64,000 nt of DNA from Nocardia alni (GCF_019038435.1 NZ_JAGPOX010000018.1:23074-87073); one strand, 5' to 3'; positions 7,493-16,296 are shown, counted from the first letter of the stretch. Notes: generated from the letters alone by a model not told the origin. A program made the numbers and translations.

Positions 7493-8901
7493 CCGCCACT
7501 CCGGCACAGCAACTCGGCGCGCTCGCCGCCGGCGTCCGCGTCGACGGCCTGTCCGCCGATCTGCGGACCGATCTGGCCGGTCGCGTACTGGACCTGCTCG
7601 GCAACAGTCTCGCCGCGCTCGGCGAGAAACCGGCCGAGGTGATCCGAAACGTGGTGCGCGACTGGGGCGGTAACCCGGCGGCCACCGCGCTCGGTATCGA
7701 GGGCAGGCTGCCCGCCCCGTCGGCCGCGCTGGTCAACGGAACCCTCGCGCACAGCCTCGATTTCGACGACACCCACCTGCCCTCGGTGCTGCATCCCTCC
7801 TCGGCGGTGATCCCGGCTGCGCTCGCGGTGGCCGAAAAGACCGGCGCGAGTGGGCCTTCGTTCCTGGACGCCGCGACCGTCGGCATCGAGGTGACGTGCA
7901 GGCTCGGCATGGCCGGATACGACGAGGAGAACGCGAACTCGGTGTTCTTCGACCGCGGCCAGCACGCCACCGCGATCTGCGGAGCGGTCGGGGCCGCGGT
8001 CGCCGCGGGCATGCTGCTCGGCCTCGACGCCGAAGGTCTGACGTCGGCGATCGGCATCGCATGCAGTATGGGTTCCGGTGTGATCGAGGCGAATCGAACC
8101 GGCGGCACCGTCAAACGTGTGCACTGTGGGTGGGCCGCGCACGCCGGGGTGGTCGCGGCGGAGATGGCCCAGCACGGGCTCACCGGACCGCCCACCGTGC
8201 TGGAGGGGCGGTTCGGATTCCTCCAGGCGTTCTGCGGGGACCGGTTCGACATCGATCAGGTCACCCGCGGGCTCGGCGAGCACTGGGAGACCCCGGGCAT
8301 CTTCTTCAAGCCCTACCCCTGCAACCACTTCACGCACGCGGGCGTGGACGCCGCACTCCGGCTACGCGCGTCGGGAATCGATCCGGCCCGGATCACGGAG
8401 TTGACGCTCGGTGTGCCGGAACCGGTGCTGCGCACCATCGGCGAGCCGATCGAGGAAAAGCGCCGGCCGCGGTCGGGCTACCACGGGGCGTTCAGCGGCC
8501 CATACACCGTGGCCGCGGCACTGCTCGGCGGCGGCGGTCTCGGCGTTTTCCATGAGGACTTCACCGACGACGCCGTGCGGGATCCGGCGCGTCTGGCTAT
8601 CGCGGACAAGGTGAACGTCGTCGCCGACGCGGAGTGCACCCGGATCTTCCCCCGGCAGTTCCCCGCCGTGCTCACGGTTCGCCTCGACGACGGAACCACA
8701 CGCAGTGAACGGGTTTCGGAGAATCGCGGTGGTCCGGCCAACCCGCTGTCGGCTGCCGAGCTGACATTGAAGTTCACATCGAATGCGGCGCGGTCGGTTC
8801 CGGAAGAGACGGCCGAGCGGCTCGCTGCGGCTGTCTGGCAACTGCCCGAAGGTGGGTCGGTCAAGGACGTTCTGAGCATTGTTCCTGTCAGCGGAACATA
8901 G
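7489..8901 (+). CDS. MmgE/PrpD family protein, second copy
   Basis: A 470-residue MmgE/PrpD protein, last gene of the rightward operon and coupled by ATGA to the cyclase. Motifs: LVNGTLAHSLDFDDTHLPSVLHPSSAVIPAALA (active-site Asp and His region), GIEVTCRLGMA, GMLLGLDAEGLTSAIGIACSMGSG, and FFKPYPCNHFTHAGVDAALRL. Compared with the first copy it keeps the LDFDDTH motif whereas the other has CLEMDEGNKYAKGH, so the two probably act on different substrates. The family includes 2-methylcitrate dehydratase and cis-aconitate decarboxylase. An IclR-type half-palindrome overlaps its last codons, where it could influence the downstream permease promoter. Confidence 0.85.
   Translation: MTATPAQQLGALAAGVRVDGLSADLRTDLAGRVLDLLGNSLAALGEKPAEVIRNVVRDWGGNPAATALGIEGRLPAPSAALVNGTLAHSLDFDDTHLPSVLHPSSAVIPAALAVAEKTGASGPSFLDAATVGIEVTCRLGMAGYDEENANSVFFDRGQHATAICGAVGAAVAAGMLLGLDAEGLTSAIGIACSMGSGVIEANRTGGTVKRVHCGWAAHAGVVAAEMAQHGLTGPPTVLEGRFGFLQAFCGDRFDIDQVTRGLGEHWETPGIFFKPYPCNHFTHAGVDAALRLRASGIDPARITELTLGVPEPVLRTIGEPIEEKRRPRSGYHGAFSGPYTVAAALLGGGGLGVFHEDFTDDAVRDPARLAIADKVNVVADAECTRIFPRQFPAVLTVRLDDGTTRSERVSENRGGPANPLSAAELTLKFTSNAARSVPEETAERLAAAVWQLPEGGSVKDVLSIVPVSGT
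8881..8897. promoter_or_regulatory. Imperfect IclR-type operator over the end of the second MmgE/PrpD gene
   Basis: GTTCCTGTCAGCGGAAC keeps the outer halves of the motif and differs at two inner bases. It overlaps the last codons of the upstream gene and lies 118 bp centre-to-centre from the perfect site at 8999. A distal auxiliary site is possible; chance similarity cannot be excluded. Confidence 0.4.
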
Positions 8902-8998
8902 CGTGTGAGCTTCTCCCGGAATTTACACGGGAAATCACGCAAAAACATTGTGCTCGGAAGAATGCAGTTGCATGATTTCAGCATCTTTTATTCATAAT

Positions 8999-9015
8999 GT
9001 TCCGCTAAGCGGAAC
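8999..9015. promoter_or_regulatory. Perfect IclR-type operator before the MFS permease
   Basis: GTTCCGCTAAGCGGAAC is perfectly palindromic around its central base and ends 24 bp before the permease ATG, inside a locally AT-rich stretch after the previous operon. It is the best copy of the motif in the window. Confidence 0.8.
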
Positions 9016-9039
9016 GGTGGACATTTGAGGTATCCCACC

Positions 9040-10329
9040 ATGCGCCAACATTTCCGCTGGGCCACGGTCGCTATGATCGTCGTCCTCGTCGTGATCAATT
9101 ACATAGACCGCAGCGCGATTTCGTATGCGGTGAAGCCCCTCGAGGCCGAATTCGGCATCGACTCCGCTGATTACGGCGTCATCAGTTCCGCCTTCTCCAT
9201 CGGGTACATGGTGTTCGCGTTTCTCGCGGGTCCGCTTGTCGACAAGTACGGTCCGCGCCGAATCCTGTTGATAGGCATGGTGATCTGGTCGATCGCCACC
9301 GCGATCACCCCGATCTCCGGTGGCTTCACCGGCCTGTTGCTGATCCGCGTCGTGCTCGGCGCGGGCGAGGCTCCCGGCTTTCCCGCGGCTACCCGCGTGT
9401 TCAGCCGCTGGCTCCCACGCTCGGAACGAGGTTTCGCACTGGCTCTGGTGGGCGGCGTGGCGGTCTCGGGCAGCCTGTTGATCGGCGGCCCCCTGGTCAC
9501 CCAGCTGATCGCCGGCATCGGCTGGCGCGGCATGTTCTGGGTGCTGGCCGTGCTCGGCGTGGTGTGGGCGCTGGTCGCGGTCGGTCTGCTGTACAACACC
9601 CCCGCCGGATCCCCGCGTGTCTCCGACGCCGAGCGCGCGCACATCGCGTCCGGGCAATTGGCCGAGGAGACCACCGAGCGCCAGGAAAAGGTGAACTGGC
9701 ACAGCATCTTCACCAACCGCAACCTGTGGATCGTCGGCGCAGGATACTTCGCTTGGGGCTACATCTTCTGGGCGTTCATGTATTGGCTCCCGCAATACCT
9801 GTCCACCTCGTACCACCTGAGCATCACGAAGGTCGGCGCGTTCACCGTAGCCCCTTGGGCCGCAGGCGTAGTCGGCGCGATCATCGGCGGCATCCTGGTC
9901 GACCGCGTCTACGCCCGCACCGGCCGCATCCGCAGCCGCTTCACCATCATGGGCATAGCCCTACTCCTGGCCGGCGCCGCCCTGATCCCGATCATCGCCG
10001 CCCCCTCCCTGATCACCGCCATCGTATTCATCTCGATCGGCGTAGGCTGCGGCTTCGTCACCGGCGGAATCTGGTGGGTAGCAGCAATAGACGCCGAACC
10101 CAGCCAACCCGGCAGCGCCGCCGGCTTCGCCGACGCCTGCTTCGCCCTCTCGGGCGTGGTGGCACCCCTGGTAATGGGCTTCATCGTCCAGAGCACCGGC
10201 ACATTCGCCAGCGGATTCGTGGTCATGGTGGTGCTGGCGCTGATCGGCGCGGGGCTGATGCTGTTCTGCACCCGTGAACCCGAGCGGGCGCCGCTGGAAG
10301 CCGACGTACCGACTACCGCGATCTCATAG
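9040..10329 (+). CDS. MFS permease, anion:cation symporter (ACS) family
   Basis: A 429-residue, strongly hydrophobic 12-helix transporter. The first loop reads VINYIDRSAISYAVKPLEAEFGID and the cytoplasmic loop 2-3 has GPLVDKYGPRRIL, the MFS signature; GAGEAPGFPAATRVFSRW in helix 4-5 is typical of ACS members for hexuronates, glucarate, phthalate and other organic anions. ATG at 9040 was preferred over an upstream in-frame TTG because GAGG lies nine bases before it. It is preceded by a perfect IclR-type palindrome and followed by a strong hairpin, so it forms its own unit. It probably imports the acid that the neighbouring operons break down. Confidence 0.9.
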   Translation: MRQHFRWATVAMIVVLVVINYIDRSAISYAVKPLEAEFGIDSADYGVISSAFSIGYMVFAFLAGPLVDKYGPRRILLIGMVIWSIATAITPISGGFTGLLLIRVVLGAGEAPGFPAATRVFSRWLPRSERGFALALVGGVAVSGSLLIGGPLVTQLIAGIGWRGMFWVLAVLGVVWALVAVGLLYNTPAGSPRVSDAERAHIASGQLAEETTERQEKVNWHSIFTNRNLWIVGAGYFAWGYIFWAFMYWLPQYLSTSYHLSITKVGAFTVAPWAAGVVGAIIGGILVDRVYARTGRIRSRFTIMGIALLLAGAALIPIIAAPSLITAIVFISIGVGCGFVTGGIWWVAAIDAEPSQPGSAAGFADACFALSGVVAPLVMGFIVQSTGTFASGFVVMVVLALIGAGLMLFCTREPERAPLEADVPTTAIS

Positions 10330-10383
10330 CACGGCGGTCTCCCGAGATGCTCCCTCGTCGAGGGCCGGCCACTGCACGCCCAC

Positions 10384-10417
10384 ACGACACGAACCTGCTC
10401 TCGCAGGTTCGTGTCGT
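10384..10417. terminator. Strong hairpin after the MFS gene, probable terminator
   Basis: A perfect 14-bp inverted repeat (ACGACACGAACCTG, six-base loop CTCTCG, then its complement) lies 54 bp after the permease stop. There is no T tract, which is common for actinomycete terminators. It separates the IclR locus from the next regulon. Confidence 0.75.
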
Positions 10418-10600
10418 CGGCAGGGCACGCAAAACATGGGAAACCGGAGGGGTAGTTCGGGCTCTATAGCGTCGAGATGGGCGTCGAGATGGGTCTCGGT
10501 GCCTGCGCTGCCGGGCCCACCGAAGCCTTCCGGTGTTGTCGCACGCTCATGCGATCGGCCTCGCTGATATCCGAAAAGCCTTGTGTCTCCCCGTAACTGC
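10418..10600. other. Non-coding spacer between the two loci
   Basis: Together with the hairpin and the operator this completes the 366-bp gap between the permease and the first P450. I see no convincing coding frame or ribosome site here; open frames present are GC-driven. Confidence 0.5.
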
Positions 10601-10618
10601 GCTATACATTTGTAAAGC
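10601..10618. promoter_or_regulatory. TetR-type operator (GCTWTAC-N4-GTAWAGC), P450 promoter
   Basis: GCTATACATTTGTAAAGC, an 18-bp inverted repeat with four-base centre, lies 77 bp before the first P450. The TATAC half resembles a -10 box, so binding would block the promoter. It is the first of about nine related sites up to 26.8 kb. Confidence 0.75.
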
Positions 10619-10695
10619 ACGCGGTGGCGGCGCACTCGAGGTTTCGGATGTGCACCCGTTCCGCTGTCAATGAGCATCTGAGAGTGGTGTGGACC

Positions 10696-12045
10696 ATGGG
10701 GAAAGACGACGGCCGCAAGGCCGCGCACTTCGATTTCGACCGGCACGCGCACGACTACCGCGGCCGATTCGACCAGATCACCGAGCAGATGCACCAGCAA
10801 TGCCCGGTCGCCTGGACGCCCACCTATGGCGGGCACTGGGTCGCCGCGGACGCCGAGTCGGTATTCGCACTGGCGCGCTGCCCCTACGTGTCCAACGATC
10901 ACGACCTCCACAACGAGCGCCGTGGTTACAAGGGAATCTCCATCCCCACCATGATCGAGTCCTCACCCGCCCGCGGCGGCATGCTCGAGATGGACGATCC
11001 GGAGCACCGCATCTACCGCAGCACCCTGAACCCTTACCTGTCGCCGGCCGCGATCAAGCGGTGGGTGCCGGTCATCGACGAAGTGGTCCGGGCCTGCCTG
11101 GACGAGCATATCGAGACCGGCACCATCGATTTCGTCGACGACCTGGCAAACGTCGTGCCCGCCGTGCTGACCCTGGCGATGATGGGGGTGCCGTTGCAGA
11201 ATTGGGCCCTCTACAATGAGCCCGCCCATGCCGGCGTCTACACCCCGCCGGGCTCGCCGGACGCGCCGCGGGTGGCTCAGTTGTATATGCAGATGGGTCT
11301 GGACATGCTCCAGAACCTCAACGAGATTCGCGAGCACCCCCGGCCGGGCATCATCGACGCGTTGACCCGGATCACGGTGGACGGGCAACCCGCACCGGAC
11401 ATGGAGTTGCTCGGCATGCTCAACCTGCTCGTAGGCGGCGGTTTCGATACCACCACAGCGCTGACGGCGCGTTCACTGGAGTGGCTGTCGGACAATCCGG
11501 ACGAACGCGACCGCCTCAGCCGGGAGCGTGACGACCTGCTCGATTCGGCGACCGAAGAATTCCTGCGCTACTTCACACCGGCGCCGGGGGACGGTCGCAC
11601 GATCTCCGCGGACTGCGAACTTGTCGGTACCCGGTTCGCCGAAGGGGAGCGGCTGTGGCTGTCGTGGGCCATGGCCAATCGCGATCAGGCGATCTTCGAG
11701 GACCCGAACCGGATCGAGCTGGACCGAAGAGGCAACCGTCACTTCAGTTTCGGGCTCGGTAACCACCGCTGCATCGGGTCCAACTTCGCGCGCACCGTGT
11801 TCAAACGCATGCTCATCGCGGTGCTGGACCGGGTGCCGGACTTCCGCTGCGATCCGGTCGGCCGGGTGCATTACGACAGTATCGGCGTCATCCAAGGAAT
11901 GCGTCATCTACCGGCCACGTTCACCCCCGGCCCTCGGCTCGGAGCCGGGCTCGACGAGACTCTGGACAAGCTGCAGCGGGTGTGTGACGAGCAGCAACTC
12001 GCCCGACCCGTTACCGAACATCCCGATGTTGGACGAATCGCATGA
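10696..12045 (+). CDS. Cytochrome P450 (first)
   Basis: A 449-residue soluble bacterial P450. The haem loop FSFGLGNHRCIGSNFAR places the thiolate Cys near residue 359; the I-helix carries GGGFDTTTA and the K-helix EEFLRYF supplies the ExxR pair. The C-terminus is about 40 residues longer than usual and ends in a polar tail. The start is uncertain: ATG at 10696 has no clear ribosome site, and the frame stays open upstream with GTG codons at 10684 and 10687. An operator of the GCTATAC class lies just upstream. It needs a ferredoxin partner not encoded here. Hydroxylation of a hydrophobic or aromatic growth substrate is likely; subfamily and substrate not recognised. Confidence 0.88.
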   Translation: MGKDDGRKAAHFDFDRHAHDYRGRFDQITEQMHQQCPVAWTPTYGGHWVAADAESVFALARCPYVSNDHDLHNERRGYKGISIPTMIESSPARGGMLEMDDPEHRIYRSTLNPYLSPAAIKRWVPVIDEVVRACLDEHIETGTIDFVDDLANVVPAVLTLAMMGVPLQNWALYNEPAHAGVYTPPGSPDAPRVAQLYMQMGLDMLQNLNEIREHPRPGIIDALTRITVDGQPAPDMELLGMLNLLVGGGFDTTTALTARSLEWLSDNPDERDRLSRERDDLLDSATEEFLRYFTPAPGDGRTISADCELVGTRFAEGERLWLSWAMANRDQAIFEDPNRIELDRRGNRHFSFGLGNHRCIGSNFARTVFKRMLIAVLDRVPDFRCDPVGRVHYDSIGVIQGMRHLPATFTPGPRLGAGLDETLDKLQRVCDEQQLARPVTEHPDVGRIA

Positions 12046-12158
12046 TCGGGGCCGAGTATGCGGGTGAATCCCCGTGGGCGCATCACGAGTGAACTGCTCG
12101 TCGCCCGGGTATCGGAGCGGTAGCGAAAACGCCCTTCCACCTTCTACTTCCACGCTAA

Positions 12159-12176
12159 GCTTTACGTCTGTACAGC
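12159..12176. promoter_or_regulatory. TetR-type operator, amidohydrolase promoter
   Basis: GCTTTACGTCTGTACAGC matches the regulon consensus and ends 28 bp before the GTG of the amidohydrolase, right before its AAAGGAG ribosome site. Confidence 0.75.
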
Positions 12177-12204
12177 GCGCGCCAGTGACCTGAAAGGAGC
12201 CGCT

Positions 12205-13497
12205 GTGAACAAGAACGACATGATCCTCATCAGCGTCGACGACCACATCGTCGAGCCGCCCGACATGTTCGACAACCACTTACCGAAGAAATACGCGAAG
12301 GACGCACCACGCCTGGTGCACAACCCCGATGGCTCCGATACCTGGCGGTTCCGCGAGACGGTGATCCCCAACGTGGCGCTCAACGCGGTGGCCGGGCGGC
12401 CCAAGGAGGAGTACGGCCTGGAACCGCAGGGGCTCGACGAGATACGCCCGGGCTGTTTCGATCCCGACGAGCGCGTCAAGGATATGAACGCCGGTGGTGT
12501 GCTGGCCACCATGAACTTCCCGTCGTTCCCCGGCTTCGCGGCGCGGTTGTTCGCCACCGACGACCCCGATTTCTCGCTGGCGCTGGTCCGCGCGTACAAC
12601 GACTGGCACATCGACCAGTGGTGCGCGTCGAACCCGGGCCGGTTCATTCCGATGGCACTGCCGGTGATCTGGGACGCCGAGCTGTGCGCGCAGGAGGTGC
12701 GGCGCGTATCGGCGAAAGGCGTGCACTCCCTGACCTTCACCGAGAACCCGGCCGCGCTCGGCTACCCGTCGTTCCACAGCGACTACTGGGCGCCCCTGTG
12801 GCGGGCCCTGGTGGATACCGACACCGTGATGAACGTCCATATCGGCTCTTCCGGGCGACTGTCCATCCCCGCGCCGGACTCTCCGATGGACGTGATGATC
12901 ACCCTGCAGCCGATGAATATCGTGCAGGCGGCGGCCGATCTGCTGTGGTCCCAACCGGTCAAGGACTACCCGGATCTCAAGATCGCGCTGTCCGAAGGTG
13001 GTACGGGCTGGATCCCGTACTTCCTGGACCGTGTCGACCGCACCTTCGAGATGCACGCCACCTGGACCGGGCAGGACTTCGGTGGAAAGCGTCCTTCGGA
13101 GGTATTCCGGGAACACTTCATGACCTGTTTCATCTCCGACCCGAACGGAGTGAAGAACCGCCATGACATCGGAATCGACAACATCTGCTGGGAAATGGAC
13201 TATCCGCACAGTGATTCGATGTGGCCGAACGCTCCGGAAGAACTGGAGCGCGTCTTCGGCGCCAACGGCGTGACCGACGACGAGATCAACAAGATCACCC
13301 ACGAAAACGCCATGCGCTGGTACTCGTTCGACCCGTTTCAGCATGTTCCGCGCGACCAGGCCACCGTCGGCGCACTGCGCGAGGCGGCCGAGGGCCACGA
13401 CGTATCCATCCAAGCCCTCAGTCGGCGCGAGAAGAGCGGCACCACCTTCGCCGAATTCACTGCCAGCGCCAAGGCCGTCTCCGGGGTCCGGGATTGA
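12205..13497 (+). CDS. Amidohydrolase family 2 (ACMSD/gamma-resorcylate decarboxylase-like TIM barrel)
   Basis: A 430-residue metal-dependent hydrolase/decarboxylase of the amidohydrolase-2 family. It begins MILISVDDHIVEPPDMF, where SVDDHIVE corresponds to the D/ExH metal site, and shows MNVHIGSSGRL, KIALSEGGTGWIPYFLDRVD and NICWEMDYPHSDSMWPNAPEEL, the strand-end motifs with the metal His and Asp. GTG start with AAAGGAG five bases upstream. Relatives decarboxylate hydroxybenzoates or 2-amino-3-carboxymuconate semialdehyde, or hydrolyse amides; many uncharacterised mycobacterial and nocardial members of this length lie beside P450 and SDR genes. It has its own copy of the TetR-type operator, so it belongs to the surrounding regulon. 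Confidence 0.85.
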   Translation: MNKNDMILISVDDHIVEPPDMFDNHLPKKYAKDAPRLVHNPDGSDTWRFRETVIPNVALNAVAGRPKEEYGLEPQGLDEIRPGCFDPDERVKDMNAGGVLATMNFPSFPGFAARLFATDDPDFSLALVRAYNDWHIDQWCASNPGRFIPMALPVIWDAELCAQEVRRVSAKGVHSLTFTENPAALGYPSFHSDYWAPLWRALVDTDTVMNVHIGSSGRLSIPAPDSPMDVMITLQPMNIVQAAADLLWSQPVKDYPDLKIALSEGGTGWIPYFLDRVDRTFEMHATWTGQDFGGKRPSEVFREHFMTCFISDPNGVKNRHDIGIDNICWEMDYPHSDSMWPNAPEELERVFGANGVTDDEINKITHENAMRWYSFDPFQHVPRDQATVGALREAAEGHDVSIQALSRREKSGTTFAEFTASAKAVSGVRD

Positions 13498-13558
13498 GAG
13501 GGCGTCGCCGGGGTCCGGAACGGCATCGATCTCGGCGACGGCAGCGGTGAATTCGGGT

Positions 13559-14308
13559 TCAGACGACGGCGCCGCCGTTGACGGCGACGACTTGACCGGT
13601 GATGTAGCTCGCGGCTTCCGAGCACAGGAACGCGCACACTGCGGCGATCTCGTCGCCGGTGCCGACCCGCCCGACGGGAATGATCCGCGACATCATCTCC
13701 ACTCCTGGAACAGCTTTCGCTTCCTGCGCGGCCCGCAGCATCGGGGTGTCGGCGGTGAAGGGTGGAAGGGAGTTGGCGGTGATGCCGAGGCGAGCGTATT
13801 CCATCGCGACGGTTTTCGTCATCGCGATGACTCCGCCCTTCGACGCCGAATAATGGCCCTGTCGTAGCGCGCCGACCTGCCCTGCCGCGGAGGAGATGGT
13901 GACGATGCGTCCCCATCGCTTTTCGACCATATCGGGCAGTGCGGCCTGCAGGCACAGGAACGAACCCGTCAGATTCACCGCGAGATACCGGTTCCATTCG
14001 GCGAGGGTGATCTGCTCGAACGGGGTGAATCCGCCGATGCCGGCGCTGGTTACGAGGACCTCGATGGGGCCGAGTTCGGCACGGACCTTTGCGAACGCAT
14101 CGGCGACCGCGTCCTGATCGGAGACGTCCACCGCCGCGGCCGTCGCTTGCGCCCCACCGGCGCGCAATTCGTCGGCCACCTGCTCGGCGACCGCACCGTT
14201 CACATCGAGTACGCCGACGCGATGGTCACGAGCCAGGTGCTCACAAATCGAGCGTCCCAGGCCCGATGCGCCGCCGGTGACGACCGCTACGCGATTGGAT
14301 TCATCCAT
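13559..14308 (-). CDS. Short-chain dehydrogenase/reductase (FabG-like)
   Basis: A 249-residue classical SDR. TGGASGLGRSI at residues 11-21 is the cofactor-binding TGxxxGxG loop, SAGIGG replaces the usual NNAG, ISSAAG carries the catalytic Ser, YSASKGG the Tyr/Lys pair, and AVNGGAVV ends the C-terminal strand. It is transcribed leftward, divergent from a broken flavin monooxygenase across a gap with two TetR-type operators, 130-165 bp upstream of its ATG. It is convergent with the amidohydrolase (61 bp between stops). Probably oxidises a hydroxylated intermediate made by the P450s. Replacement of NNAG by TSAG is mildly unusual. Confidence 0.87.
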   Translation of the reverse strand: MDESNRVAVVTGGASGLGRSICEHLARDHRVGVLDVNGAVAEQVADELRAGGAQATAAAVDVSDQDAVADAFAKVRAELGPIEVLVTSAGIGGFTPFEQITLAEWNRYLAVNLTGSFLCLQAALPDMVEKRWGRIVTISSAAGQVGALRQGHYSASKGGVIAMTKTVAMEYARLGITANSLPPFTADTPMLRAAQEAKAVPGVEMMSRIIPVGRVGTGDEIAAVCAFLCSEAASYITGQVVAVNGGAVV

Positions 14309-14438
14309 TGTGTCCGTGCACTCCCATACTCAGTGAAACCCACCGGGACCTCTGCCGCGCACCGGATGGTGCGGCAAATACCTTCTGTCCCAACGGAATC
14401 GGAATCTCGCTAGCGGACCGCGCCGGACCGCCCGCAAT

Positions 14439-14473
14439 GCTATACTACTGTATGAATTATACAGTTGTATAGC
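14439..14473. promoter_or_regulatory. Tandem TetR-type operators between divergent SDR and LLM remnant
   Basis: Two abutting sites share one base: GCTATACTACTGTATGAA (14439-14456, right half degenerate) and ATTATACAGTTGTATAGC (14456-14473). They sit between a leftward SDR and the rightward remnant of a flavin monooxygenase. The stretch contains TATACT, a good -10 match. Confidence 0.7.
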
Positions 14474-14481
14474 ATGGGTGG

Positions 14482-14995
14482 TTGCGGGAGGCGTCGTGGG
14501 ATTCCGGTGCGGTGGTGAACGATCCGGTGAAGGGCTTGTACGCGGACCCGTCGAAGGTGCACGACATCAACCACGTCGGGCCGCGCTATCGGGTGGAGGG
14601 GTTCAATCTGATGGAACCCCTCACCGCAGCGGACGCCGGTGCTCGCTCAGGCGGGCGGATCTCCCGCCGGGCTCGCTTTCGCTGCCTCGCACGCGGAGTT
14701 GATGTTCTTGTCCGCCTACACGCCGGAGGCGATCGCCGAGCAGGTGGGCTCGGTCCGCAAGCTGGCGCGCGAACGCGGTCGTCGCGACGAGGACGTGCGA
14801 TTCCTGCAGGGGTTGATGTTCATCGTCGGCGCCACCGACGAAGAGGCGCACCGTAAATGGCGAGACCTCGAGCAGTGGCGCGATCAGGACGCGCAGACCG
14901 CCTACTTCTCGAGCCTCAGCGGATTGGACCTGGGTCTCCATGATCCGGCCACGCCCCTGGCGGAACTCATATACAAATATATAGCACGGGCTGTA
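14482..14995 (+). pseudogene. Broken NtaA/SnaA/DszA-type flavin monooxygenase (luciferase-like)
   Basis: The C-terminal half of a luciferase-like FMN monooxygenase survives in two frames. The first frame gives SWDSGAVVNDPVKGLYADPSKV and GPRYRVEGFN, the family's mid region that normally follows about 200 residues missing here. Around 14612-14622 the frame shifts by one, then SPQRTPVLAQAGGSPAGLAFAASHAELMF and the tail ...DVRFLQGLMFIVGATDEEAHRKW continue to a degenerate end in the next operator. So the gene is truncated at its 5' end, right beside an intact operator, and frameshifted. NtaA-type enzymes use reduced FMN to oxygenate small organic molecules. It cannot make an active protein. Confidence 0.75.
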
Positions 14996-15007
14996 CGTTC
15001 GTATAGC
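14968..15007. promoter_or_regulatory. Two TetR-type operators before the second SDR
   Basis: CATATACAAATATATAGC (14968-14985) and GCTGTACGTTCGTATAGC (14990-15007), start-to-start 22 bp, the second ending 50 bp before the SDR GTG. The first overlaps the decayed end of the LLM remnant. Confidence 0.7.
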
Positions 15008-15057
15008 AACAGTCCTCGGCCGGCCGGGGAGCAGCATCCAATGAAGGAGCAGGCACG

Positions 15058-15828
15058 GTGGATGATCGTTTCTCACTCGACGGGCGGGTCGCCCTGATCA
15101 CCGGCGGCGGTACCGGCATCGGCCGCGGCAGCGCGCTGGTGCTCGCCGAGCACGGCGCCGACGTCGTCCTCGTCGGCCGCCGCCCTGATCCTTTGCATTC
15201 GACCGCGAAAGAGGTTGCGGCACTGGGCCGCCGGTCGTTGGCGGTGTCGGCGGATGTCACCGATCCCGAGGCGTGCCGGGGCCTGGTCGACCGCGTGCTC
15301 GAGGAGTTCGGCACTCTGGACATTCTGGTCAACTGTGCCGGTGGTGCCGAGACGAAGCCGGTGAAGGCGTGGGCGGATGACGAATTCGATCAGGTCATCG
15401 CCCTGAATTTCGGTGCGGTGTGGCATCTTTCACGTGCGGCGTCGGTGCCTATGCTGGCCCGGGGTAAGGGGGCGATTGTCAACATCTCGTCGCGGGCCAG
15501 CTTGCTGGCGATGCCACAGGCAGCCCCCTACGGCGCCGCGAAGGCGGCAGTGAACAACCTGACCGGATCGATGGCCGCCGCGTGGACGCGCAAGGGTGTC
15601 CGGGTCAACGCCATCGCCGTCGGGGCAGTGCGTGCGGCCACTCTGCTCGACGATCTCGCCCGCTACGACATCGATCCGGACTCTCTCGGCGCCACCAACG
15701 CTGTCGGCCGCCTCGGTGAACCCGAGGAGATCGGTTACGGGGTTTTGTTCTTCGCCTCCGACGCGTCCAGCTTCTGCTCCGGTCAGACGCTGTCGGTGCA
15801 CGGCGGACCGGGGCCGGCCGGCGTCTGA
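15058..15828 (+). CDS. Short-chain dehydrogenase/reductase
   Basis: A 256-residue SDR. ITGGGTGIGRGSA is the cofactor loop, NCAGGAE the NNAG-equivalent, ISSRAS the Ser, YGAAKAA the catalytic Tyr and Lys, and LSVHGGPGP the C-terminal strand. GTG start chosen because AAGGAG lies eight bases upstream (15044-15049) and the cofactor loop follows at residue 14. Two TetR-type operators precede it directly, so it is likely controlled with the P450s. It should act as an alcohol dehydrogenase or ketoreductase on a pathway intermediate; the specific reaction cannot be read from sequence. Confidence 0.87.
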   Translation: MDDRFSLDGRVALITGGGTGIGRGSALVLAEHGADVVLVGRRPDPLHSTAKEVAALGRRSLAVSADVTDPEACRGLVDRVLEEFGTLDILVNCAGGAETKPVKAWADDEFDQVIALNFGAVWHLSRAASVPMLARGKGAIVNISSRASLLAMPQAAPYGAAKAAVNNLTGSMAAAWTRKGVRVNAIAVGAVRAATLLDDLARYDIDPDSLGATNAVGRLGEPEEIGYGVLFFASDASSFCSGQTLSVHGGPGPAGV

Positions 15829-15872
15829 CACCACGTTCCTGGCTGTCGCGTCCGTGCGCCACGATGGGCAGG

Positions 15873-16212
15873 TCACTTCGATCGTCGCGACCGGCCGCGC
15901 CGGGGTTCGGTCGGACCGGCGGAATCGATGGTGTTCAGGTAGTGCTCGAAGGCGTCCACCAACTCCTGGTGCGCGGTGCGCACGCCGATACCCTCCTCCC
16001 CGTCGGCCACCGCCGGCGAGGCCATCGCATCGAGCTGTAGTCGGCGGACCTGCTCGGTGACCTCGGCGATCTCCGCGCGCACGGATTTGCGATGATTGCG
16101 CAGCGCCATGAACTCGGTCGTCAGCGCGCCCGATTCGTCCCAGCTGTACTCCCACAAGAAGATCTCGCGTCTTCGACGTCTCGGCGCCCATGCGCCGTGG
16201 CGACTGCGTCAT
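15873..16212 (-). pseudogene. Broken TetR-family regulator, paralogue of the intact gene at 20976
   Basis: The N-terminus MTQSPRRMGAETSKTR is nearly identical to the intact TetR at 20976, but it then jumps directly to the mid region WEYSWDESGALTTEFMALRNHRKSV in another frame, so the whole DNA-binding helix-turn-helix is deleted. A second deletion of about 30 residues removes the segment before EEGIGVRTAHQELVDAFEHY, which is again nearly identical to the paralogue. Two deletions and a frame change make it non-functional. It lies divergent from the second P450, with two intact operators between, a classic regulator/target layout now broken. Confidence 0.85.
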
Positions 16213-16296
16213 ATCCACCTCTCCACACCTTGGGCCACCGAATATGGCTCTCGTGTTCACGGACTCGGTGTTACGGGGGGCGCCCGTCGGCGCTTT

